Positions 25,520 to 34,188 of a DNA stretch of 64,000 nt are shown here, one piece after another (position 1 is the stretch's first letter; each line of letters begins with the position of its first letter). The stretch is from NCBI RefSeq assembly GCF_030732845.1, contig NZ_JASHKA010000022.1:1-64000 (forward strand), in the 5' to 3' direction. The DNA comes from Roseibium sp. MMSF_3544. Lineage in GTDB: Bacteria > Pseudomonadota > Alphaproteobacteria > Rhizobiales > Stappiaceae. The notes beneath the pieces were generated by a model. The model saw only the letters and a program-made list of their open reading frames with translations, ran no database searches and was not told the origin of the DNA. Made by a program: the position numbers and the translations under genes.

Positions 25520-26890
25520 ATGCTCGTCTCCCATACCCGTATTGTTGATATCGTCGGCGACATCATTCGAATTCAGGTGTCATCGTCCAAATCGGAGTCG
25601 GAGGGACGACCGTGCCTCGGGGATCTTGCCGTTGTCGAAACAGGAGACGGCGCGACTTCCCTGGCTCAGGTTATCAACATTGACGCGGACATGGTCTCGC
25701 TGCAGGTCAATTCCGGCACGAAGGGCCTTGCCAACAACGCGTCCGTCCGGTTTCTGGGCGAAGCGGCCAAAGTGACCTATTCGGACAACATATTGGGCAG
25801 GGTCTTTGACGGTGCCGGACATCCGATCGATCAGGGCCCCGATCTTGCGAGTGATCCGATGGTCCCGATCGGTGGCCCCTCCGCCAACCCGATGAAACGT
25901 GTTCTCGCGTCTCGGATGATCCGCACTGACGTTCCCATGATCGATATCTTCAACTGCCTCGTGGAGAGCCAGAAGATCCCGATCTTTTCCGTTTCCGGTG
26001 AGCCCTATAACGCATTCCTGGCGCGCATCGGTATCCAGGCCGATGCCGATATTGTGGTGTTCGGCGGCCTGGGACTGATCTTCGACGACTATGCTTTCTT
26101 CCGCAAACAATTCGAAGACGCGGGCGTGTTTCCGCGTACGGTGATGTTCATCAACCAGGCGTCTGATCCTGTCGTGGAACGCCTTCAGGTTCCCGACATG
26201 GCGCTTGCTGTCGCCGAAAAATTCGCGGTCGAGGAAGGCAAGCGCGTTCTGGTGCTGCTGACCGACATGACAGCATTTGCCGACGCCATGAAAGAGGTCT
26301 CGATCGCCATGGAGCGTGTGCCCGCCAACCGCGGGTATCCAGGCGATCTCTATTCACAGTTGGCACGCAGATACGAAAAAGCCTGCGATTTCAAAGGCTC
26401 AGGGTCGGTGACCATTCTGACTGTAACGACCATGCCGGGCAACGATGTGACACATCCGGTCCCGGACAACACCGGTTACATCACCGAAGGCCAGTTCTAT
26501 CTTCATAGCGGCGTGCTTGATCCGTTCGGCTCGTTGTCGCGTCTGAAGCAGCATGTCATCGGCAAGGTGACGCGCGAGGATCACAACCAGATCATGAACA
26601 CGATGATCCGGTTCTATTCCGGCGCCCGGGACGCCGAGCAGAAACAGTCCATGGCGTTCGAATTATCCGATTACGACCGCCAGCTTCTGAAATTCGGAGC
26701 CCTGTTCCGCGAACGCTTCATGGATATCGAAGTCTCCAAGCCGCTCGAAGAAGCGCTGGATCTGTGTTGGCAGACGCTTGCGGAGTGTTTCGAGCCGGAG
26801 CAGCTTCTGATGAAGCAGGGCCTGATCGACAAGTATTTTCCGAAAAAGACAGGATCGGCGGACGGCCCCGATGAGGAGGCGGCCGCCTGA
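25520..26890 (+). CDS. atpB: V/A-type ATPase subunit B (regulatory)
   Basis: A 456-residue non-catalytic nucleotide-binding subunit of the V1 head. It matches the family at GRVFDGAGHPID, PTD-like RTDVPMIDIFNCLVESQKIPIFS, VVFGGLGLIFDDYAFF, MTAFADAMKEVSIAMERVPANRGYPGDLYSQLARRYEKA and the C-terminal LEEALDLCWQTL, given only as landmarks. The usual Walker A is absent, as is normal for subunit B (GEPYNAFLARI occupies that place). AGAGGG precedes the ATG. It is the first gene of a seven-gene V-type operon in which most neighbours overlap; here stop and next start share one base (TGATG). Confidence 0.95.
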   Translation: MLVSHTRIVDIVGDIIRIQVSSSKSESEGRPCLGDLAVVETGDGATSLAQVINIDADMVSLQVNSGTKGLANNASVRFLGEAAKVTYSDNILGRVFDGAGHPIDQGPDLASDPMVPIGGPSANPMKRVLASRMIRTDVPMIDIFNCLVESQKIPIFSVSGEPYNAFLARIGIQADADIVVFGGLGLIFDDYAFFRKQFEDAGVFPRTVMFINQASDPVVERLQVPDMALAVAEKFAVEEGKRVLVLLTDMTAFADAMKEVSIAMERVPANRGYPGDLYSQLARRYEKACDFKGSGSVTILTVTTMPGNDVTHPVPDNTGYITEGQFYLHSGVLDPFGSLSRLKQHVIGKVTREDHNQIMNTMIRFYSGARDAEQKQSMAFELSDYDRQLLKFGALFRERFMDIEVSKPLEEALDLCWQTLAECFEPEQLLMKQGLIDKYFPKKTGSADGPDEEAAA

Positions 26891-27513
26891 TGGCCAAGCT
26901 CGCGCTCAACAAGTCCTCTCTTGCCAGGGAAAGTTCGCAGCTTGCCGAGTACAAGCGCTTCTTGCCGTCGCTCGAGCTCAAGCGGCTCCAGATCATGGCG
27001 GAGAGGGCCAAGGCGAAGGAAACCCTGGCGCGGCTGGAAAAGGACTATGACAAGCGTTTCAGTGAGCTCGCGGCGGCATTGCCCATGCTGGCAAACAGGC
27101 AGGTGCCTCTGGAAGGCCTTGTCAGGCTGAAAGACGCCGTCATCGGCGAGCAGAATCTATCTGGCACTGTCTTGCCTGTTCTGCAGGAAATCGACGTAGA
27201 AACCGAACCTTATTCCCTGCTCGCACGGCCGCACTGGGTCGACCCTTATGTAGAGGGCATGCGCGAACTGTTGCGTCTGAACAGGGAGCGGGATGTTGCG
27301 CGTGAGCGTATCGAAAAACTTATAGAGGCAGAGGCCGTCATTTCAAGACGGGTCAATCTCTTCGAGAAGGTTCTGATTCCAAGGGCAGAACGCAACATCA
27401 AGAAAATCCGCATGGCGCTCGCCGACGCAGAGCGAGATGCCGTTGTGCGCGCAAAAATATCCAAACGAAAGACCGCTGCCCGCAGCGCTTCGGAAAGGAT
27501 GGCCGAGCTATGA
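26890..27513 (+). CDS. atpD: V/A-type ATPase subunit D (central stalk)
   Basis: A 207-residue, almost wholly helical protein with heptad-rich N- and C-terminal coils, as expected of the rotor shaft that turns inside the A3B3 head. Family landmarks are LALNKSSLARE at the start, LLARPHWVDPYVEGMRELL in the middle, and RRVNLFEKVLIPRAERNIKKIR before the basic tail. It overlaps subunit B by one base and subunit I by four (ATGA), so its output is tied to theirs. No separate subunit F gene, the usual rotor partner, is seen in the operon. Confidence 0.93.
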   Translation: MAKLALNKSSLARESSQLAEYKRFLPSLELKRLQIMAERAKAKETLARLEKDYDKRFSELAAALPMLANRQVPLEGLVRLKDAVIGEQNLSGTVLPVLQEIDVETEPYSLLARPHWVDPYVEGMRELLRLNRERDVARERIEKLIEAEAVISRRVNLFEKVLIPRAERNIKKIRMALADAERDAVVRAKISKRKTAARSASERMAEL

Positions 27514-29303
27514 CCATCGTTCCGCTGGTCAAGGTCAACTTGATCGGAATTCTCGATGACAAGGATAAGGTGCTCGAGGCAGCTCAGGCATTCGGTTCCT
27601 TGCACCTGATCCCGCTGACATTGGCGCAAAAGGAGCTGGAAGCAGTTCCGGCCGGGCTGGGGCGCGAGGCCGTCGAGGCCTTGCGCTGGCAGGTGGAATG
27701 TCCCGCGCAGCGTCGCCCGGTGACGGTCCCGGACGATTTTGATCTTGAATCGGTTGTCGCTCAAACCTTGAAAAACCGGTCGGCGCTGAAAGATTGCCAG
27801 GACCAGTTGGCGCAGCTCAGCCGCCGGATACAGGACGTCGAACCCTGGGGTGAATTCAGCTTTTCTGAACTGGCGGATATCGGCGACAACCGGCTCTGGT
27901 TCTATGTGGTGCCAGTGGGCAAGCTCAAGCTGATCGATCCGGCCGACAAGATCATGGAAATCGTTCACCGCGACAAGTATCGCACCTATGTCGTGCTTCT
28001 TGCGCCCGAGGAGCCACCTGTCAGCGCCATGCCCGTTCCCCGGGTGCATATCGGTGCGCTTTCACTTTCACAGCTGAAGCTCCGATATGAGCAGGTTGCG
28101 GTTGAACTCGAAGAGCTGGAGCTGGAGCGCCAGTCTCTTACGAAATGGCGCTATGTTCTTGCGCAAAACCTGGCGGCGGCGCGAGATCACTCCGCGCGCA
28201 GACGGGCAGCTCTGGAGACTGCGGACAGCGAACGGGTATTCGTGCTTCAGGCATGGGCCCGCAAAGACGAGTTTGATGAGATCAGCAAACTTGCTGCCGA
28301 ACTCGGTATTGCCGCCGTTTTTGAGGACATCTCGGACAAGGACAAGCCTCCGACGCTTCTGGACAACGCACACGCCATGGAAAGCGGTGAGGACCTCGTA
28401 CAGTTTTACCAGACACCCGGCTATCGGGACTGGGACCCGTCGGCGATCGTCTATGTGTCGTTTATCGTTTTCTTCGGCATGATCATGACGGATGCAGGCT
28501 ACGGCCTTCTGCTGCTTTTGCTGCTTTACCTGTTCCGCAATCGCTTCGCCGGATCTGAACTCGGCCGGCGCATGTTCCGCATGTCGGTCTGGCTGATGAT
28601 CTCGACCGCAGCGTTCGGCGTTGCCACCGGCAGCTACTTCGGCATCACGCCGCCGGATGGCAGCTTGCTCGCGCGTTTGAAGGTGCTGAACCTGAAGGAC
28701 GTCGACACGATGATGAAAATCACGCTGACAATCGGCGTCTTTCACATCGTCCTTGCAAACGTCATGCGGGCAATCCACGAGAAGACGCCAAGCGGGCGGT
28801 TTCAGCCGGCCGGCTGGTGCATGGTCGCGCTCGGCGGCCTTGCGACATTCCTGGGCCAGGGCACAGTCGTCGCCACCATCGGGCCTGTCGCGGTCGTCGC
28901 GGGTCTGCTCGTCGTGGGCTTCTTCGGCAGCGACCGCAAGGTAGATTCCGTAACGTCGGGAGGGCTGCGGATCTTTGACGGGCTGGCAGCGCTGGCCAGG
29001 ATCGTCAACATCTTCTCCGATGTCTTGAGCTATATGCGCTTGTTCGCGTTGGGCCTTGCAGCGGCTTCGCTCGCGGAAACCATCAATTCGCTGTCCGGGC
29101 AGCTCCAGCACTTTGTTCCGGGTATCGGCATCCTGATTGCAATCCTGGTTCTGGCCATCGGACATGCGATCAACATCGGGCTCGGTCTGATCGCCGGCTG
29201 CGTGCACGGACTGCGCCTGAATGTCATTGAATTTTTCAATTGGGGTCTGAAAGACGAGGGCACGCCCTTCCGTCCGTTTAAGAAAGAGGAGACACGCCTG
29301 TGA
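27510..29303 (+). CDS. atpI: V/A-type ATPase subunit I (a subunit, ion channel)
   Basis: A 597-residue stator subunit. The N-terminal half (about 1-315) is cytoplasmic and coiled. From about 315 on there are roughly seven membrane helices, starting SAIVYVSFIVFFGMIMTDAGYG. The essential arginine facing the c-ring is identifiable as R510 in YMRLFALGLAAASLAETI, followed by the glycine-rich last helix GHAINIGLGLIAGCVHGLRLNVIEFF. It overlaps subunit D (ATGA) and subunit K (GTGA). Length is within the bacterial/archaeal range, shorter than eukaryotic a subunits. Confidence 0.94.
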   Translation: MTIVPLVKVNLIGILDDKDKVLEAAQAFGSLHLIPLTLAQKELEAVPAGLGREAVEALRWQVECPAQRRPVTVPDDFDLESVVAQTLKNRSALKDCQDQLAQLSRRIQDVEPWGEFSFSELADIGDNRLWFYVVPVGKLKLIDPADKIMEIVHRDKYRTYVVLLAPEEPPVSAMPVPRVHIGALSLSQLKLRYEQVAVELEELELERQSLTKWRYVLAQNLAAARDHSARRRAALETADSERVFVLQAWARKDEFDEISKLAAELGIAAVFEDISDKDKPPTLLDNAHAMESGEDLVQFYQTPGYRDWDPSAIVYVSFIVFFGMIMTDAGYGLLLLLLLYLFRNRFAGSELGRRMFRMSVWLMISTAAFGVATGSYFGITPPDGSLLARLKVLNLKDVDTMMKITLTIGVFHIVLANVMRAIHEKTPSGRFQPAGWCMVALGGLATFLGQGTVVATIGPVAVVAGLLVVGFFGSDRKVDSVTSGGLRIFDGLAALARIVNIFSDVLSYMRLFALGLAAASLAETINSLSGQLQHFVPGIGILIAILVLAIGHAINIGLGLIAGCVHGLRLNVIEFFNWGLKDEGTPFRPFKKEETRL

Positions 29304-29749
29304 ACGAATTCGTTGTGGCTCTCGGTTGGTTCGGGCTTTATGCACCGGTTGCTTTGGGAGCGATCGGCAGCGCCTGGGGCTGTGCGCTTGGCGGCAGTGC
29401 CGCGATTGGTGCAATGCTGGACAGCGAAGGCGGCTACGGCCGTTTCATCGGTGTCTCCCTGATGCCGTCGTCCCAGGTAATCTACGGCATCGTGATCATG
29501 TTCTCGTTGCAACAGCCAAGTGTCGATGCGGCCAACGGCGCCGCGCTGTTCGGCATCGGTGTGCTTTCCGGCTTCACCATGCTGGTCACCGGCATCCGTC
29601 AGGGCGAGGTCCTTGCGTCCGCCATTCATGCCTCGAAAGCCAAACCCGAAATTTTCGGCATCTCGCTGGCGCCCGCTGCGGTGCTGGAAGGCTTCTCGGT
29701 GTTTGCGCTTGTTTTTGCGCTGGTTCTGGCCGGCTCGATCCCGTCCTAG
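29300..29749 (+). CDS. atpK: V/A-type ATPase subunit K (c-ring)
   Basis: A 149-residue, four-helix c-ring subunit made of two fused hairpins with one ion-binding carboxylate, E130 in the last helix (VLEGFSVFAL). In addition, Ser57/Ser58-Gln59 (MPSSQVIYG) and Gln101 (GIRQGEV) fall where the sodium-binding Thr64-Gln65 and Gln110 lie in Enterococcus hirae NtpK, as I recall that structure. This suggests sodium rather than proton transport. The start is a GTG overlapping the stop of subunit I; nine bases separate it from subunit E. Confidence 0.93.
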   Translation: MNEFVVALGWFGLYAPVALGAIGSAWGCALGGSAAIGAMLDSEGGYGRFIGVSLMPSSQVIYGIVIMFSLQQPSVDAANGAALFGIGVLSGFTMLVTGIRQGEVLASAIHASKAKPEIFGISLAPAAVLEGFSVFALVFALVLAGSIPS

Positions 29750-29758
29750 GAGGTTGCC

Positions 29759-30460
29759 ATGTCCAAACAAGACGGAACAACCGAACTTGAGAATGCCGCC
29801 GGCGCCGGTGTCCAGGCGCTCATCGACCGGTTGAAATCGGAAGGTGTCGAAGCCGGTCAGAGTGAACGCGACGACATACTGGCCAAAGCCAAGGCCAAGG
29901 CGGACGAAATCGTAACCGAGGCGCAGAAAAAGGCAGATGCCCTTCTGGCGGAAGCACGCTCCGAAGCCGCCAAGGAAAAAGCGGCGACGGAAGATGGATT
30001 GAAAGTCGCCGCGCGGGATCTGGTTCTCACGCTCAGAAACGAACTCGGAGACAGGATCCAGCAGGAAGCAGGACGCCTGGTCGGCACGACCCTGAATGAC
30101 CAGGAATTTCTGCAGAAGCTCATTCTGGCAATGGCGGGCAATGCCAGGGAAAACGCTTCGGTGAGCGACGAAGAACCGATGGAGGTCGTGCTTCCGGAAA
30201 AAGTCGTCACGTTTGAAGAACTCAAACAGTCCCCGGAAGCCGTGGAACCCGGCACGCTGACCCATTTCGTCATCGCACTGGCGGGTGAGGTCTTGAGGGA
30301 AGGTGTGACATTTTCCACCGCGCCGGGGTTCGACGGTATCAAGGTGAAACTGACCGACAGGGATGTGTCGATCGACCTGACCGAAGAAGCGATTGCGACC
30401 TTGCTCAAGCGTCATCTGCAACCGCGCCTGCGTGCGGTGATGGAAGGGGTGCTCAGGTAA
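29759..30460 (+). CDS. atpE: V/A-type ATPase subunit E (peripheral stalk)
   Basis: A 233-residue peripheral-stalk protein. Its N-terminal half is a long charged helix rich in Ala, Lys and Glu (AKAKAKADEIVTEAQKKADALLAEA), and its C-terminal part is a compact alpha/beta domain ending LKRHLQPRLRAVMEGVLR. This is the normal subunit E layout. It is preceded by AGGAGG and followed after two bases by the DUF2764 gene. No separate subunit G/H gene is visible, so the stalk may use another coil or only E. Confidence 0.85.
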   Translation: MSKQDGTTELENAAGAGVQALIDRLKSEGVEAGQSERDDILAKAKAKADEIVTEAQKKADALLAEARSEAAKEKAATEDGLKVAARDLVLTLRNELGDRIQQEAGRLVGTTLNDQEFLQKLILAMAGNARENASVSDEEPMEVVLPEKVVTFEELKQSPEAVEPGTLTHFVIALAGEVLREGVTFSTAPGFDGIKVKLTDRDVSIDLTEEAIATLLKRHLQPRLRAVMEGVLR

Positions 30461-30462
30461 CC

Positions 30463-31209
30463 ATGTCGCGGCCCCATCAATACATCGCCCTGGTCACCAG
30501 CCTGCCGCATCTCGGCAAGCTGTTCACGCGCAAGGAAGTGCCGATTTCCGAATTCCGGCTGAAACAGCGCATGTCGATGCTGGAGGAGGAGCATCGCAGG
30601 CTGCTGCGTGAGTTGGTGGAGATCACGGCCTGGGCAGGTGTCGCCAGGTATGATCGGGACGATGAAGTCATCAGCCGCGCAAAACAGGTGATTGACGATC
30701 TGAAGGACTATCCGGATCTGCAGCATCTCGTTGGCACGCGCATGGAAACCCGCACGTTGATCGCAGCGCTGCGCCGCAGGCGTGACGGCCAGGAAACGGC
30801 CGGTGACATTGTAAGCTGGGGCTACGGCCGCTGGTGCGGCTGGATCAAGGCGAATTGGAACGATCCGGCATTCGGTCTCGGTCACTTCATGCCCTGGATC
30901 ACCGAGGCCCACCGCCTGATGCAGTCAGGCGACCATATCGCAATGGAACGGTTGTCACTCACACAGGTTTTTCAGCAACTCGATCACTACGGCGCTCTTC
31001 ACGAATTCGATTTTGAGGCCGTCGGCATCTATGTGTTGCGCTGGGTCATTGTCGAACGCTGGTCACGCTACAACGAGGAAGACGCAAAAGACCGTTTGCA
31101 GTCACTGGTGAGGGCGGCGCTGGATGGTGTGGCGACGGCCTCAGGTGGCGAAGCCGCGTCTGGAATATTCAACGACAACACCTTATCGCTCGAGGGAGCC
31201 ACGTCATGA
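30463..31209 (+). CDS. DUF2764 protein, V-ATPase subunit C-like
   Basis: A 248-residue helical protein of the DUF2764 family, starting MSRPHQYIALVTSLPHLG, which is known from V-ATPase operons of Chlamydiae and Bacteroidetes. It sits where subunit C would be expected and overlaps subunit A as ATGA. It probably fulfils the subunit C role of joining the rotor to the c-ring. This is supported by position and family, not by similarity I can see to classic subunit C. No signal peptide or membrane segment is present. Confidence 0.85.
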   Translation: MSRPHQYIALVTSLPHLGKLFTRKEVPISEFRLKQRMSMLEEEHRRLLRELVEITAWAGVARYDRDDEVISRAKQVIDDLKDYPDLQHLVGTRMETRTLIAALRRRRDGQETAGDIVSWGYGRWCGWIKANWNDPAFGLGHFMPWITEAHRLMQSGDHIAMERLSLTQVFQQLDHYGALHEFDFEAVGIYVLRWVIVERWSRYNEEDAKDRLQSLVRAALDGVATASGGEAASGIFNDNTLSLEGATS

Positions 31210-33041
31210 CAAGCCATGTTCAGCTTCCAGAACCAACCGCCGAGATCATCGCAGTTCAGGATGATCTCGTGACGCTTGCCCCGCTTGAAAGCGCACCGCT
31301 AATCAAGAACGAAGTGGTCTATATCATTCCTCACGGGCCGGAACGCGAGGGCAAGCCGCGCGAATATCTGAAGGCCGAAGTTCTGCGTGTGCGCGGCAAG
31401 TCGGCCGAGGCACAGGTTTTCGAAAGCACCGCGGGTGTGAGGGTCGGCGACAAGGTGATCCAGAGCGGAGAAATGCTCTCCGTGGCGCTCGGACCGGGAC
31501 TGCTCAGCACAGTTTTCGATGGCCTTCAAAACCCGCTTGCCGACATCGCCGCCGAACACGGGTTTTTTCTGCCAAGAGGCGTTTTGACCAACGCGCTCGA
31601 TCAGAAACGAAAATGGGCCTTCGAACCCAGGGTAACGTCCGGAGATCCGGTCAAGGCTGGTGACACCCTCGGCACGGTTCCAGAAGGCCGGTTCGAGCAC
31701 AAGGTCATGGCGCCGTTTTCGCTGACAGGAAGCTGGTCGGTGGAGCGGGTGCGCGAGGGCACGTTCACCATCAACGAAGTCGTCATCACGCTCAAGAACG
31801 ACCGCGGCGAGACGCGCGACCTGACCATGGTGCAGCACTGGCCGGTGCGCCGGGCGATTCCGGATGCCCTCGTCAGGTCTGGCCAGAGCGAGCGGCTTTA
31901 TCCCAACGAACCGCTGATTACCACCTTGCGTCTGATCGATACGTTTTTCCCGATTGCGCGCGGCGGCATGGGCTGCATTCCTGGCCCGTTCGGGGCCGGC
32001 AAGACGGTGCTGCAGTCGCTGATTTCGAGGTTCTCTGCGGTCAACATCGTGATCGTGGTCGCGTGCGGCGAGCGTGCCGGTGAAGTGGTGGAGACCATCA
32101 CCGAATTTCCGCACCAGCCTGACCCTTCGGGGGACGGCACGCTGATGGACCGCACGGTTATCATCTGCAACACCTCGTCCATGCCCGTCGCCGCGCGCGA
32201 GGCGTCGATCTATACCGGGATTACGCTGGGTGAGTACTACCGCCAGATGGGCTATGACGTGCTCTTGATCGCAGACAGTACCTCCCGCTGGGCGCAGGCG
32301 ATGCGTGAGACTTCCGGGCGCCTTGAGGAAATTCCGGGCGAAGAGGCGTTTCCCGCCTATCTGGATTCGGCCATTAAGGGGATTTACGAGCGCGCGGGCG
32401 TCTTGAAGACCGCGACCGGTGACACGGGCAGCCTCACAATGATCGGAACGGTTTCACCTGCCGGCGGCAACTTCGAGGAACCCGTCACCCAATCGACACT
32501 CGGCACGGTCAAGACGTTCCTAGGTCTCTCGTCCGAACGGGCCTACAAGCGTTTTTACCCCGCCGTTGACCCGCTTTTGTCCTGGTCCCGCTATCACGCA
32601 CAGCTTGGCGACTGGTACCAGGAGCATATCGGCCCGAATTGGGTGCCGCGGGTCGAGGAGATGATCGATCTCCTCAGGAAGGGTGACGAGATCACACGCA
32701 TGATGCAGGTGACGGGCGAAGAAGGCGTGTCGACCGAAGACTTCGTGCTTCAGCAAAAGGCGCTGTTTCTGGATATGGTCTATTTGCAGCAGGATGCGTT
32801 TGACGATGTCGATGTGTCTGCTCCCCTCGCGCGCCAGCAGGAGACGTTTGATCTGGTTTACCGGATCGCCACGACGGACTTTGCCTTCGAGGACAAGGAG
32901 GCCGTGCGCAAGTTCTTCACCGAACAGACCTCGCTCTTTAAAAACCTGAACTATTCGGCGGACGGCAGCAACGAACGCAAGGACCTCCTGAACCGGATCA
33001 ATGAGAATGTAAGCGCAGCGCCGACCCACGTTACAGGGTGA
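31206..33041 (+). CDS. atpA: V/A-type ATPase subunit A (catalytic)
   Basis: A 611-residue catalytic subunit that hydrolyses or synthesises ATP in the V1 head. Walker A is GPFGAGKT at 260-267. The non-homologous insert typical of V/A-type A subunits lies between about 110 and 210. Walker B is DVLLIADSTSRWAQAMRE, and PGEEAFPAYLDS and TVSPAGGNFEEPVTQ are family landmarks. It is the last gene of the operon, starting within the stop of the DUF2764 gene. Only a weak hairpin, GTGGC-TTGAT-GCCAC (33084-33098) without a T-run, follows. Confidence 0.95.
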   Translation: MTSHVQLPEPTAEIIAVQDDLVTLAPLESAPLIKNEVVYIIPHGPEREGKPREYLKAEVLRVRGKSAEAQVFESTAGVRVGDKVIQSGEMLSVALGPGLLSTVFDGLQNPLADIAAEHGFFLPRGVLTNALDQKRKWAFEPRVTSGDPVKAGDTLGTVPEGRFEHKVMAPFSLTGSWSVERVREGTFTINEVVITLKNDRGETRDLTMVQHWPVRRAIPDALVRSGQSERLYPNEPLITTLRLIDTFFPIARGGMGCIPGPFGAGKTVLQSLISRFSAVNIVIVVACGERAGEVVETITEFPHQPDPSGDGTLMDRTVIICNTSSMPVAAREASIYTGITLGEYYRQMGYDVLLIADSTSRWAQAMRETSGRLEEIPGEEAFPAYLDSAIKGIYERAGVLKTATGDTGSLTMIGTVSPAGGNFEEPVTQSTLGTVKTFLGLSSERAYKRFYPAVDPLLSWSRYHAQLGDWYQEHIGPNWVPRVEEMIDLLRKGDEITRMMQVTGEEGVSTEDFVLQQKALFLDMVYLQQDAFDDVDVSAPLARQQETFDLVYRIATTDFAFEDKEAVRKFFTEQTSLFKNLNYSADGSNERKDLLNRINENVSAAPTHVTG

Positions 33042-33180
33042 AGCCGGTCAGTCTGCGACCCTGATTGGTTTGGGTGCCATCAAGTGGCTTGATGCCACGC
33101 ATTAGGAACAATGTTTTCGGCCGCAATTGGCCTCCTGTTACTGTCGATCGATCAATCGGTACAGGCGAGGAGGGAATTCG

Positions 33181-33861
33181 ATGTCGCAAAGATTGTCTGG
33201 TATGAGCCACGCAGAAGCCACCGGGACGGCCAAGCTCGTTTTCGAAGCGTCGGACCGGTTTTTGGGCCGCACCGCCAACCTCCAGAGGATCCTGGCAACG
33301 CACAGCCCATATCTGGCCCGCTGGTTCGGCGGCCTTGTTGCCGCGGTCCGGCAACCGGATCTAGGCGCAACGACCGAGCCGCGGCTGCGCGGATTGGCCT
33401 GCATCAAGACATCGATGACGAATGCTTGCGAATACTGCACGGCCCACACATCGGTGTTCGGCCAGGGGCTCGGCATTTCGGACGCGGAGCTGGAGGCCAT
33501 GATGGACGACAGTTACAAGACCAGCCCGCTTTTTGACGCCCGGGATCGGGCCGCGATCGCCTGGTCCGAAGCCATGACCAGGAATACGGCGCAGCGCGAC
33601 AAGGCTGCGTGGGACGACATGAAGGCGAACTTCACCGACACGGAAATCGTGGAGATCTCCATGGCGTGCGCCATGTTCAACATGATCAATCGTCTCAACG
33701 ACAGTTTCTGGACCGATCTGGAAACCGCCGAGTACAACCAAAAACAATGGAACGCCGTTGAAGGTCTTTCGATTGAGGAGATCGAAGCCTTTGCGGGACG
33801 ATTCGCCGAAGTCGGCGCTGCCGAGCGCAAAGCCAGCGAAGTCAGCGCTGCAGCTGTTTAG
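33181..33861 (+). CDS. Carboxymuconolactone decarboxylase/AhpD-like protein
   Basis: A 226-residue all-helical protein of the CMD/AhpD superfamily. The peroxidase-type redox motif is complete: CEYCTAHT, with both cysteines and the following His, plus Glu between them. Such proteins reduce peroxides or act on small lactones, so the motif favours a peroxidase-like role. The ATG at 33181 follows GAGGAGGG at good spacing. It stands alone, 139 bp after the V-ATPase operon, and a strong hairpin follows its stop. Substrate and partner are unknown. Confidence 0.85.
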   Translation: MSQRLSGMSHAEATGTAKLVFEASDRFLGRTANLQRILATHSPYLARWFGGLVAAVRQPDLGATTEPRLRGLACIKTSMTNACEYCTAHTSVFGQGLGISDAELEAMMDDSYKTSPLFDARDRAAIAWSEAMTRNTAQRDKAAWDDMKANFTDTEIVEISMACAMFNMINRLNDSFWTDLETAEYNQKQWNAVEGLSIEEIEAFAGRFAEVGAAERKASEVSAAAV

Positions 33862-33879
33862 CCAGCTTCAGATTGTTCA

Positions 33880-33906
33880 GCGTTCCTGTCTCAAATGCAG
33901 GAACGC
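33880..33906 (+). terminator. Hairpin after the AhpD-like gene
   Basis: A perfect 9-bp stem GCGTTCCTG (33880-33888) pairs with CAGGAACGC (33898-33906), with a 9-nt loop. It lies 18 bp after the stop codon. There is no T-run, so it may act as a weak terminator or as a barrier to 3' degradation. Confidence 0.5.
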
Positions 33907-34004
33907 CTCGTTCCCGGCGGGGACAAATCGGGAAAAAAACTGTCGCATCCCCCTCTGATTAAAAAATAACCTTGACCAGCCCTAGGGCAGCTTCCTAGAT
34001 TTTC

Positions 34005-34020
34005 TTGACCATTTGGTCAG
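34005..34020. promoter_or_regulatory. RutR-like operator upstream of the solitary binding protein
   Basis: TTGACCATTTGGTCAG is a near-perfect palindrome (TGACCA-TT-TGGTCA). It differs only at the last base from the TTGACCA-N2-TGGTCAA consensus I recall for RutR, the TetR-family regulator of pyrimidine use. It lies 168 bp before the binding-protein start at 34189, in a 327-bp gap that holds no credible gene. A weaker relative precedes preT (41586-41601). Confidence 0.65.
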
Positions 34021-34188
34021 ACGTGCGCATTCAGAAGGCAAGATGCCCATGTGTGCATTTGCGGCCAAATTGCCGGGACCCGTGGAACAGTGGGGAGCTG
34101 TTTGTTGGCCGGGTTCGGTAAGAGGTTAATAAAATCCAGAGAGGACCCGACCGCTCACGTTGGGTCCAAAACCAGTAGGGGAATGGCA

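Noticed and set aside
28068..29414. 448-codon minus-strand frame
   Set aside because: It is antisense to V-ATPase subunit I; the product is extremely rich in Arg, Gln, His and Asp, typical of a mirror frame in high-GC DNA.
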